This document shows positions 32,642-40,175 of a stretch of 42,925 bases of DNA, piece by piece (position 1 is the stretch's first letter; every line of letters starts with the position of its first letter). A program made the position numbers and the translations under genes. The notes under the pieces were generated by a model. That model was not told the DNA's origin, searched no databases, and was given only the letters and a program-made list of their open reading frames with translations. This DNA is from Actinobacteria bacterium casp-actino2 (lineage in GTDB: Bacteria > Actinomycetota > Acidimicrobiia > Acidimicrobiales > Ilumatobacteraceae). The DNA lies in assembly GCA_001510335.1 (NCBI GenBank), contig LFFB01000082.1:1-42925 (forward strand), given 5' to 3'.

Positions 32642-34188
32642 GAGTATGACTTTCGATCTACAGATAAGACGATCATCGCAGTCACAAGAATTAAGACTAC
32701 TGATGCGGCCATACCTGTAGCCCGAGGAATTTCGCCTGCTCTACCGAAAAGTCCAGCAATGATGATGGGAAGAGTGCGCGATTCGCGCCGAGTAAGAAAA
32801 CTTGTTGCTCCGAATTCACCCAAAGACATGGCTAAGGAGAAAGCGAATCCAGTCGAGATTGCCGGTCGTAGCAGCGGTATCTCAACGGTTAATAATCGTC
32901 GCCAAGATCCGGCGCCTAATGTTGCCGCTGCCAACCTGAGGTCATTGGGAATTCCCTGAACGACGGGAAGCGCAGCTCGAATGACAAAAGGAAGAGCAAT
33001 TGCCGAATGAATGATCGGTATCAGTAACCACGATGATCGGAAGTCAAACGGATCAAAGTCGTAGGTGATCAGAATGGCCAAACCGATCACAACTGGGGAT
33101 ATGGCAAGTGGCAAAATCGTGAGCGTTGATAATTGTCGGTTCGCCGATTGGCGGTGAGAAAATGCATATGTTGCGGCGATACCTGTTGGCAGTGCTATGC
33201 CGGCGGCGATGAGCGCATATTTTGCTGATGTTTGCATGGCTTGCCAGGTATCAATTTCAATTCCCTTTTGGTTTTGTATTCCCAGAAGCACCCGCCAACC
33301 AGTCAGCGACCATGAACGACCTGTTCGCATTGAAGATGCAATTAAGGCAAGTACAGGGGCGACAAAAAAAGCTGCGACTCCAAAAAGGAAACACTTGGGC
33401 CCTAATGGAAGTTTCTGAGGATTCAGAGTTCTTGATCGAAATGAAATGAGTTCGCTGGTCCGCCCTCGAGACCATATAAAGAAAATTGTCACGATCAGCA
33501 ACATCTGAGCAACTGCCAAAATGGCGGCCCCCGATAAATCTCCGAGTTGGACTGCTCGACGATAGATCTCAATATCGAGTGTCGCTAGTCCGGGACCTCC
33601 GAGAATGGAGATGATTCCATACGAAGTGAAACACATGAAGAAGGTGAGTGCTGCAGAAGACAAAATTGCGCTCTTACCAAGCGGCAAGATAATGCTTTGC
33701 CAGATGTGTAGTGGACTCGCGCCAAGCGTTTGCGCACAGTCAATGAGTCGATCATCGACTGAATTCCAGCGTGGACCGACAGTACGTACCACGATTGAAA
33801 TATTGAAAAATGCATGGGCAACAACAATGGCCATGGTGCTGTGATGCAGACCTTTTGGTAGCAGTGCAAGAAATGCCGCACCCACTGCGACTGTCGGTAA
33901 AACAAAAGTGACCGTCACGAGCGCCATAAATACTTGTCGTCCGAAAAACTCGTATCGGCTCAGGAACCATGTTGTTGGCAATCCGAGGCAAATTGTCAAT
34001 GCAGTGGAAAGTAGGGCCTGCCACGTCGAAAAGATTAAGGCTCGTTGAACTGACGACTTGCTCCATATTGAAATAACATCGGCGCCGCTGATCACTGAAG
34101 CAGAAAGCACAATCAACGGAATGACAGCGGCTATGAGAACAAGGATGACCGCCGGTATGGCTAATGGACTAGTTGAACGAAGTCTCAT
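32638..34188 (-). CDS. thiP: Thiamine ABC transporter, fused permease
   Basis: A 516-residue membrane protein with about twelve hydrophobic segments in two related halves. EAA-type loops appear at DDRLIDCAQTLGASPLHIWQSI in the first half and PNDLRLAAATLGAGSWRRLLTV in the second. This two-domain form is shared with FbpB (6691-8199), so the family alone does not tell thiamine from iron; the TPP riboswitch and thiamine diphosphokinase in the same operon decide it. It overlaps both neighbours by four bases. Confidence 0.9.
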   Translation of the reverse strand: MRLRSTSPLAIPAVILVLIAAVIPLIVLSASVISGADVISIWSKSSVQRALIFSTWQALLSTALTICLGLPTTWFLSRYEFFGRQVFMALVTVTFVLPTVAVGAAFLALLPKGLHHSTMAIVVAHAFFNISIVVRTVGPRWNSVDDRLIDCAQTLGASPLHIWQSIILPLGKSAILSSAALTFFMCFTSYGIISILGGPGLATLDIEIYRRAVQLGDLSGAAILAVAQMLLIVTIFFIWSRGRTSELISFRSRTLNPQKLPLGPKCFLFGVAAFFVAPVLALIASSMRTGRSWSLTGWRVLLGIQNQKGIEIDTWQAMQTSAKYALIAAGIALPTGIAATYAFSHRQSANRQLSTLTILPLAISPVVIGLAILITYDFDPFDFRSSWLLIPIIHSAIALPFVIRAALPVVQGIPNDLRLAAATLGAGSWRRLLTVEIPLLRPAISTGFAFSLAMSLGEFGATSFLTRRESRTLPIIIAGLFGRAGEIPRATGMAASVVLILVTAMIVLSVDRKSYS

Positions 34189-35186
34189 CTCAGGACAATG
34201 TCAGACCACTGTTCAATCCACGCCTGTCGATTCTGAGAGATGTCTTCTGACGGGAGTGAGTAACTCGTTGTAATTGTTGGGGCGTAGTCAATGAAACTTT
34301 GGGGTAATGCAGCATCTTCATTTGCGGGATAGACGAACAGGCTCTCGGGGAGCAGCGACTGAAATATGGGGCCGGCAAGATAGTCGACGAGTTGTTGCGC
34401 CTGTTTTGTAAATTCGGAACCTCGCAAAACACCGGCGTATTCAATTTGTTTGAAACAAGTCTCGGTGGCCACACCGGTGACGGCAGGCGCACCTTTTGGA
34501 AACGGGGGATCGGCGAAGATCATTTCGGCTGGAGGACTCGTTGAGTAACTCACAACTAGTGGCCGGTCGCCTCCGTATCGCGTGAATGCGGTGTAGTAGG
34601 CCTCACTCCAACTGTCAACGACCAGCACATCGTTGGCGACTAGTTGTCGCCAATAGTCGGGCCAATTGTCACCGAACGCGGCAACCGTTCCGAGTAGGAA
34701 AGCTAAGCCAGGTGATGAAGTGGCGGGATTTTCAACCACCAACATTCCTTTGTACTGAGGCGCAGTCAAATCATTCAGTGTTGTTGGTGCTTCGGTTTCA
34801 CCAAGAGCCGCAATGTCGTAGTTAACGCACACATACCCAAAGTCAACTTCGGTGGGGTCGCCTACAAATATTTCGCTTTTGATCGCTCGAGAAATAAAGG
34901 TGTTGTCAACTCCCCACATCACATCCCCTTCGGGGTTGCCCGATGTCAACGAAGCCTTTGCAACCATTTCGCCGGTGTCACCTGACAACGCAATCTGGAC
35001 GGTAATGCCGGTCTCTTCAGTGAACGCATCAAAGGCCCCTTCAGGAGGAAGGAATGAGTCATAGGCGATCAACGTCAAGTTTGAAGTACTTGAAGGCGTA
35101 CCGCTACATGATGAAGCGATCAAGAAGATCATCGCGAGGAACGACGCTCTCAGCGCAGGACGAACGAATTGAGTTTTCATTTTCAT
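34185..35186 (-). CDS. thiB: Thiamine-binding lipoprotein of the ABC transporter
   Basis: A 333-residue binding protein with an N-terminal hydrophobic signal and a probable lipobox (IASSC, Cys27). The mature part opens LTLIAYDSFLPPEGAFDAFTEETG, with GDVMWGVDNTFISRA near 90 and DSWSEAYYTAFTRYGGDRPLVVSYSTSPP near 200, the features of ThiB/TbpA, which captures thiamine and its phosphates outside the membrane. It is coupled by four-base overlaps to the thiamine diphosphokinase gene upstream and the permease downstream. An in-frame ATG two codons later is an equal start. Iron-binding relatives are the only real alternative. Confidence 0.9.
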   Translation of the reverse strand: MKMKTQFVRPALRASFLAMIFLIASSCSGTPSSTSNLTLIAYDSFLPPEGAFDAFTEETGITVQIALSGDTGEMVAKASLTSGNPEGDVMWGVDNTFISRAIKSEIFVGDPTEVDFGYVCVNYDIAALGETEAPTTLNDLTAPQYKGMLVVENPATSSPGLAFLLGTVAAFGDNWPDYWRQLVANDVLVVDSWSEAYYTAFTRYGGDRPLVVSYSTSPPAEMIFADPPFPKGAPAVTGVATETCFKQIEYAGVLRGSEFTKQAQQLVDYLAGPIFQSLLPESLFVYPANEDAALPQSFIDYAPTITTSYSLPSEDISQNRQAWIEQWSDIVLR

Positions 35187-35866
35187 AATCCTTTTCTGAA
35201 TGAGTTGTTGAGGAAACCTGGATACACCACTGCTAGAACACCCTCGTCAAGTTGAACGTGGACAGAATTTTCTTGGGCGATATTGCTTACTCCGCGCGAC
35301 GTTTGTGACGACAGAACTGCATCCTTGAGATTCCACTGGAGTCCATGGGTCGTTACTCCAGCAACCGAAGCGCCTAATGGCATCAGGCTGATTGTTGTCC
35401 CTACGGTTACATCGTCGTGGTAGGAGCGAGGAGCGTGCAGGATTTCGACGCGGTCGGCACCGATCCAAGCCACGAGTTTGTCGAGCGAACTTAACGAGTG
35501 ATGCGAGAGAGCCGCTAAAACCCCGAGGACATGATCTATGCGATCGCCATAACCCCAGAGCAGGGTGATAGAGCTGAAACCATTGACGACTGCATAATTC
35601 AGCGCGAGTTCCGTATCGGTTTGGTCCTTTAATGGGTCGTACGAAATGACCGTCCAAGAAGCGTTGTTTGCTTGCTGTAAAGAATGGGCTGACACAGAGT
35701 CCATATCGCCAAGGAAAATTTCGGGAACCAGCCCTAGTTCTAGGGCATGGTCTAAGCCCGAGTCAGCACAAATCACCGTTGGATCACCTTGAATAAAGGC
35801 AATCGATCGTGAGTCGGGACAGTCGCCACCGATCACAATGAGTGCATGGGTTACATCGTTATTCAT
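35183..35866 (-). CDS. thiN: Thiamine diphosphokinase
   Basis: Transfers pyrophosphate from ATP to thiamine, giving thiamine diphosphate. The 227-residue length is normal. Catalytic acidic motifs are ADSGLDHALELGLVPEIFLG with DMDS (residues 35-57) and DPLKDQTDTELAL (77-89). A following GYGDRIDHVL.L matches the conserved G.RxDH block. It is the first gene after the TPP riboswitch, with GGAGGG six bases before the ATG, and overlaps thiB by four bases. Import and activation of thiamine are thus switched together, which suits a strain salvaging thiamine. No thiamine biosynthesis gene is in the window. Confidence 0.93.
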   Translation of the reverse strand: MNNDVTHALIVIGGDCPDSRSIAFIQGDPTVICADSGLDHALELGLVPEIFLGDMDSVSAHSLQQANNASWTVISYDPLKDQTDTELALNYAVVNGFSSITLLWGYGDRIDHVLGVLAALSHHSLSSLDKLVAWIGADRVEILHAPRSYHDDVTVGTTISLMPLGASVAGVTTHGLQWNLKDAVLSSQTSRGVSNIAQENSVHVQLDEGVLAVVYPGFLNNSFRKGL

Positions 35867-35868
35867 TC

Positions 35869-35959
35869 CAATCCCTCCGCTGGCATTACCCAGTTCAGGT
35901 TCTCGGGTCGGCGACAGCAGTCGCCCTCTCAGCCCACCGATCTCGTGAGCTCCCCGTTG
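35869..35959 (-). promoter_or_regulatory. TPP riboswitch (THI element)
   Basis: On the minus strand the diagnostic blocks occur in order: CAACGGGGAGCTC, GGGCTGAGAGGG, GACCCGAGAACCTGAACTGG and GTAATGCCAGCGGAGGGA. The last block also holds the GGAGGG ribosome-binding site of the thiamine diphosphokinase gene, so folding around TPP should hide it and stop translation. A -10-like TAAACT (35980-35975) lies just upstream. A short variable stem (GGGCGAC / GTCGCC) forms the P3 arm. Confidence 0.93.
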
Positions 35960-36034
35960 TGTTGTAGTGACTTGAGTTTACGTCTTGTTGACACATGATG
36001 TCGGGCTCAATGAAAAGAAATTTTGCCCGAGGTT

Positions 36035-36103
36035 GGCAATGAATGTGGCGATGAATGAGGCAATAATTGTCTTCTTGCATACTTCTTGCATACTTCTCGC
36101 ATA
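36035..36103 (+). repeat. Two adjacent short tandem arrays (3 x 12 bp, then 3 x 11 bp)
   Basis: GGCAATGAATGT, GGCGATGAATGA and GGCAATAATTGT (36035-36070) are three degenerate 12-base units. They run directly into CTTCTTGCATA twice and CTTCTCGCATA once (36071-36103), three 11-base units. The array sits in the 190-base gap between the TPP riboswitch and the SDR gene. The 11-base period is close to one helical turn. The last unit ends in a CATAAT -10-like box with TTGCAT boxes upstream, so this may be a promoter with repeated protein-binding sites. Confidence 0.75.
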
Positions 36104-36152
36104 ATGACAGAATGACCTATGTCGGTGTGAAGGGCGATTGAGGGGAATTGGT

Positions 36153-36929
36153 ATGGGAGATTCAATGAAGGGCCGCGTTGCATTGGTGTCTGGTGGCGGT
36201 CGCGGTATTGGTCGTGGAATTTGCGAGCTACTTGCGAGCGAGGGAGCATCGATCGCGGTGAATTATCGCAAGGACAAAGAGTCGGCACTCGAAACCGTTG
36301 CAGCAATCACTGCTGCAGGTGGCAACGCCAAAGCGTACGAAGCGTCAGTTGACGATCCCGAGGCAGTCGCGATCATGGTTGATCATGTCGTTGCTGACTT
36401 TGGTTTCATTGACATTCTTGTCTGCAATGCTGGAATCGCGTCTCGTGGTCAAGCGGTAGCCGATACTGAAGCCGCTGAAGTAATTCGATTGTTAAATACT
36501 CATGCGATTGGTCCACATTCTTTGGCGCGCTGTGTCTTGCCGTCAATGCGCGCTCGTCCTCGCGGCGACATTGTCATGATTTCTTCGGTGGCGACATCTC
36601 ATATGACGGCCAACGGTGGTCCGTACAGCATGGGTAAAGCCGCGATGGAGGCCTTGGCGCTCACGCTGGCCAAAGAAGAACGCCAACACGGCATCCACTG
36701 CAACATCGTCGCACCTGGTTTAGTTGAAACCGATATGGGTCTTCGTTTAGCCCGCGCTATGACCGGGAAGCGCGAGATGGAAGATCTCCGAAGCCTTGAT
36801 CAAGGTTCGCCTTTTGGCCGAGTATGTCAGCCGCTTGATGTCGCCAACGTGGTGCTCTGGCTGTGTGGCGAAGGGGCTGGCTATGTGACGGGACAACGCA
36901 TTGAATGTGATGGCGGGGGACCTCGATAG
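36153..36929 (+). CDS. Short-chain dehydrogenase/reductase (3-oxoacyl reductase-like)
   Basis: A 258-residue classical SDR. The NAD(P) loop is GGGRGIG (14-20), NAG is at 92-94, the catalytic serine is in MISSVATSH (144/145), and Tyr158 and Lys162 are in YSMGK. An asparagine of the tetrad is in LLNTHAIG. The Asn-Tyr-Arg after the second strand (VNYRKDKE) suggests NADPH. The substrate is unknown; 3-oxoacyl-ACP or -CoA reduction is the usual guess. The ATG at 36153 is chosen because AGGGG lies seven bases upstream; an in-frame TTG at 36138 is less likely. It appears to be a single-gene unit under an unusual repeat-containing promoter. Confidence 0.88.
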   Translation: MGDSMKGRVALVSGGGRGIGRGICELLASEGASIAVNYRKDKESALETVAAITAAGGNAKAYEASVDDPEAVAIMVDHVVADFGFIDILVCNAGIASRGQAVADTEAAEVIRLLNTHAIGPHSLARCVLPSMRARPRGDIVMISSVATSHMTANGGPYSMGKAAMEALALTLAKEERQHGIHCNIVAPGLVETDMGLRLARAMTGKREMEDLRSLDQGSPFGRVCQPLDVANVVLWLCGEGAGYVTGQRIECDGGGPR

Positions 36930-36994
36930 ATGCGCCGTGGCAGTCAATTGAGGTTTTTGTGACCAGGATCTGACGAGGCCCTTGACGACACGGG

Positions 36995-37000
36995 TAGCCT
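36995..37000 (+). promoter_or_regulatory. Candidate -10 element (TAGCCT) of a leaderless nfuA promoter
   Basis: TAGCCT, seven bases, GTG at 37008. The hexamer is the same as that before ino1. Confidence 0.45.
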
Positions 37001-37007
37001 CACCCCT

Positions 37008-37649
37008 GTGAGTCCTCTCGCCCCCCAAAATTCACCATTCCAAAATGCCGAAGTCAGCAGCATCATCAGCATGACTGATGCTGCTCTGAGCGAACTCATT
37101 TCATTGCGCGACGCCGAAGAAGATGCGGCCTCGTTGGGGTTAAGACTTGAGATTGTCAGCGGACCCGGCGAAGAATTTAAGTATGACTTGTCGCTGGATG
37201 AATTTCGTAAAGCAGCATTCACCGATGAGGTTCGCACGCATAACGGAATGAAGGTCATCATTCCGGCCAAAGATGTTGAATTGCTCGAAGGAGCAATCCT
37301 CGACTTTTCGGCGTCTGGTGGTTTGGTCATTCGAAATCCAAATAAGCCGACGGTTCCGATGGTGGAGGGACTGGTGAATGACGACGCATTGTCAGCCGAA
37401 ATCGAAGCGATTGTCGCCACTGAAGTCAACCCAGCACTTGCTGCTCACGGCGGTTTCGTGACATTCGCTGGGCACGACGAATCTGGTACTGCGTATCTCA
37501 CGATGGGCGGCGGTTGCCACGGTTGTTCAATGAGCAAAGTGACGATGCTTGAAGGTGTCCAAACCACTCTCGTGGAAAAAGTTGCTGGGATTCAGCGAGT
37601 TCGCGACTTGACCGATCACAATTCGGGAGAAAATCCTTTTTATCGCTGA
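37008..37649 (+). CDS. nfuA: NfuA-type Fe-S cluster carrier (degenerate HesB domain plus NifU domain)
   Basis: A 213-residue two-domain scaffold. Residues ~20-110 resemble a HesB/IscA domain (MTDAALSELISLRDAEEDAA, LRLEIVSGPGEEFKY) but lack its cysteines. Residues ~128-205 are a NifU C-terminal domain with the cluster-binding CxxC, Cys170 and Cys173, in GGGCHGCSMSKVTM. This is the NfuA arrangement: it carries [4Fe-4S] clusters to target enzymes, especially under iron or oxidative stress. Possible clients in the window include IlvD and the molybdoenzyme. The start is GTG with a TAGCCT box seven bases upstream. The 3' end overlaps the converging amidohydrolase gene by ten bases. Confidence 0.9.
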   Translation: MSPLAPQNSPFQNAEVSSIISMTDAALSELISLRDAEEDAASLGLRLEIVSGPGEEFKYDLSLDEFRKAAFTDEVRTHNGMKVIIPAKDVELLEGAILDFSASGGLVIRNPNKPTVPMVEGLVNDDALSAEIEAIVATEVNPALAAHGGFVTFAGHDESGTAYLTMGGGCHGCSMSKVTMLEGVQTTLVEKVAGIQRVRDLTDHNSGENPFYR

Positions 37650-39361
37650 GGTCCGCGGATGAGTCGTCCGGGTAATTCATCGGTGAACGAGTCGTTGTCA
37701 ACAGTTTGAACCCCCGCAACAAAGGTGGCAGTGTAACCCTTGCCGTGCTGTACGAGTCGACGGCCATTTGCCGGTAGGTCGTAGGCCATGCGCGGCACAT
37801 CAAATCCGAGATTGTCGTAATCAATGATGTTGATATCGGCGCGCATGCCAGGTGCGATCAGTCCGCGGTCGTGCAAACCATAGAACTCGGCGGTTTGACG
37901 GGTTTGGCGATGGACGATGAATTCAAGTGGAAGACGTGGGCCGCGCGTGCGGTCGCGGGTCCAATGGGTGAGCATGAAGGTGGGCATGCCACCATCGCAG
38001 ATTGCTCCACAGTGTGCGCCCGCATCAGATAATCCCATACGTGTGTGAGGATGGCGATGTGCTTCGTAGGCCATTGAAAGGTCGCCGTACGAATAGTTGA
38101 AGAACGGCGCATAAATCATTCCGTTGCCATCGTTGCTGCACAACTGATCAACAATCAGTTGCATTGGATTTGCCCCAGTTCGTCGAGCGGTACCACTAAT
38201 TGAATCTTCGCGACGCGGCTCGTAATCAATATCTGATCCGTCCACGAGCCACATGCCATCCATTTTGTCTAAAACAATCTTTTGAAAGAGTCCACCGTCA
38301 TTGGGCACTTCATTCAGAAGTCGTTCGCGACGCACTGGTTCTTTGAGGGCCTGCAATCTTTTTTTCATCGGCAAATTTTGCACTTCGGCGTAGGCGGGAT
38401 GGAAGAGCAGTGGATGTGCGCTGCCTTCTAGGCAATACATGATGCCGATGGAACGGCCAGCAACTTGTGAGTAGATCGGAATACCCTCAGCATGAGCTTG
38501 GGCGAGTAGTTCAAGAACTGATCGCCATAGATCAGGTGATTGATCGGTCTGACTGAGGTTGACGCTCACGGGACGACCAGATCGTTGTGCAAGTTCGCGC
38601 ATCCATGGCCATTCTTCGATTGGTACACGCACGTGTTCGGGCGAGAATTGGAAATTACCATGGCCAACACTTGCCATCGCGTCGGCAATTGCGTACAACT
38701 CGGCGGGATCAACCATCGTGCCTGGAACAAGTTCTCCACTCTTCGATTTGTGTAGCGGTGTACGACTGGTTGAAAAACCAAGCGCTCCGGCGCGTAGGGC
38801 TTCTTCGACTAAACGTGCCATGTTGACGCAATCATCGGCATTGGCAGGTTCGTTGTCGGCACCACGTTGACCCATGACATACGCACGCAGTGCGCCGTGC
38901 GCGATTTGTGTTCCGACATCAATGACATAGTTCCGTTGGTCCACGGAGTCGAGGTACTCCGGGAAACTTTCCCATTGCCAATCAATCCCATCAGTCATGG
39001 CTGCTCCAGGGATGTCTTCAACACCTTCCATCAGTTCGATCAGCCATTGATGACGATCTGGATGAGCGGGGGCAAAACCAACACCGCAGTTGCCCATGAC
39101 TGCAGTAGTGACTCCGTGCCACGAGCTCGGGGTCAACATTGGGTCCCAAGAAACTTGAGCGTCGTAATGGGTATGAATATCAACGAAGCCCGGTGTCACG
39201 AGCAATCCTTGCGCGTCAATGATTCGTCGAGATCCTCGACTGATTTGGCCAACTGGGGCTACTTCGGTGATGCGACCATTGCTGACTGAAATATCGGCCA
39301 TTTGAGATGGGGCGCCCGAACCATCAACGAGGTTGGCGTTGGTAATGACGAGATCGGTCAT
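37640..39361 (-). CDS. Amidohydrolase (N-acyl-D-amino-acid deacylase family)
   Basis: A 573-residue metal-dependent amidohydrolase. The N-terminal beta segment (LVITNANLVDGSG) leads to the first metal site, HTH (His63, His65) in PGFVDIHTHYD. Further family motifs are GNCGVGFAP, FSTSRTPLHKS, and GLSDAGAHCGAICDGG with the catalytic aspartate. ADINIIDYDNL belongs to the closing beta domain. D-aminoacylase-like proteins in this subgroup are common in Actinobacteria, but their natural substrates are unclear. The C-terminal 120 residues are about half identical to the truncated gene at 1-372. The start overlaps the IMPase stop by four bases (ATGA), so it is translationally coupled to that gene. Confidence 0.88.
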   Translation of the reverse strand: MTDLVITNANLVDGSGAPSQMADISVSNGRITEVAPVGQISRGSRRIIDAQGLLVTPGFVDIHTHYDAQVSWDPMLTPSSWHGVTTAVMGNCGVGFAPAHPDRHQWLIELMEGVEDIPGAAMTDGIDWQWESFPEYLDSVDQRNYVIDVGTQIAHGALRAYVMGQRGADNEPANADDCVNMARLVEEALRAGALGFSTSRTPLHKSKSGELVPGTMVDPAELYAIADAMASVGHGNFQFSPEHVRVPIEEWPWMRELAQRSGRPVSVNLSQTDQSPDLWRSVLELLAQAHAEGIPIYSQVAGRSIGIMYCLEGSAHPLLFHPAYAEVQNLPMKKRLQALKEPVRRERLLNEVPNDGGLFQKIVLDKMDGMWLVDGSDIDYEPRREDSISGTARRTGANPMQLIVDQLCSNDGNGMIYAPFFNYSYGDLSMAYEAHRHPHTRMGLSDAGAHCGAICDGGMPTFMLTHWTRDRTRGPRLPLEFIVHRQTRQTAEFYGLHDRGLIAPGMRADINIIDYDNLGFDVPRMAYDLPANGRRLVQHGKGYTATFVAGVQTVDNDSFTDELPGRLIRGPQR

Positions 39362-40152
39362 ACCTTGAGACTAGTAATGACCTCATCATGTAATCGACCG
39401 TTGGTTGATATCGCCGAGTTCTGTTCGTAATCGCGAACTCCAAAGCGGTCGGTGTGGCGACCTCCGGCAACTTCTACAATTGCCTGAACCGCAGCATTGT
39501 CGTAGGGGGCTAACCCAATTGCATCAATTGCGATGTCAACGGCTCCTTCGGCGACCAGCATGTGCTGCCAAAAGTCTCCGTACCCGCGAGCGCGATAGGC
39601 CCGTTGTTGAAGAGCCAGCAACGCCTGGGTGCCACCAGATTGATCCCATCCCGAATTGAACGTGACGCTGATTTGTGCCTCGGAAATATTCGATACCTCA
39701 GAGACCTTCATAGGGCGTCCGTTAGCAAAAGCACCGATACCTTGAGCCGCCCACCAGCGACCGGGTAAAGCGGGAGCTGATATGACCCCCATCACTGGTC
39801 CATCAACATCGTGCACAAGCGCAATCAAAGTGGCCCAAACAGGTACGCCACGGACAAAATTTGAGGTGCCGTCAATGGGATCAATGACCCATTTCCATGG
39901 CGATGCGGCGTTACCAGCGTGCCCGTGTTCTTCTCCGTAGATCGCGTGATCGGGCCGATGTTTAGCGATGAGATCAACGATGACGGTTTCGGTATTGCGA
40001 TCGGCCTCGGTAACTTCACTGTGGTCTGCTTTGCGCGACAGAGTGAAATTTTGACGTTCAAAATACGGAAGTGAGACGGCATCGGCGGCATCGGCGATAC
40101 GGATCGCCAATGAAAGTTCGTCGGCAAGATTGATGTCAGGAGCAGAGGTCAT
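39358..40152 (-). CDS. hisN: Inositol monophosphatase family, probably histidinol-phosphatase
   Basis: A 264-residue Mg2+-dependent phosphatase. Metal ligands are Glu74/75 in YGEEHG, Asp91 and Asp94 in WVIDPIDGTSNFVRG, and the last site in LAPYDNAAVQAIVEVAGG. The RGYGDFWQHMLVAEGAVDIAID segment is the form seen in actinobacterial HisN, which removes phosphate from histidinol phosphate in histidine synthesis. Inositol monophosphatase activity remains possible and would suit the ino1 gene at 13872. It is co-directional with dxs (23 bases upstream) and overlaps the amidohydrolase gene by four bases. Confidence 0.87.
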   Translation of the reverse strand: MTSAPDINLADELSLAIRIADAADAVSLPYFERQNFTLSRKADHSEVTEADRNTETVIVDLIAKHRPDHAIYGEEHGHAGNAASPWKWVIDPIDGTSNFVRGVPVWATLIALVHDVDGPVMGVISAPALPGRWWAAQGIGAFANGRPMKVSEVSNISEAQISVTFNSGWDQSGGTQALLALQQRAYRARGYGDFWQHMLVAEGAVDIAIDAIGLAPYDNAAVQAIVEVAGGRHTDRFGVRDYEQNSAISTNGRLHDEVITSLKV

Positions 40153-40175
40153 GTTGTTAGTGAGTCATTAGCGAT

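Noticed and set aside
35985-36010. TTGACA-like box after the TPP riboswitch as a plus-strand promoter
   Set aside because: TTGACA is present, but no acceptable -10 element lies 16-19 bases downstream.
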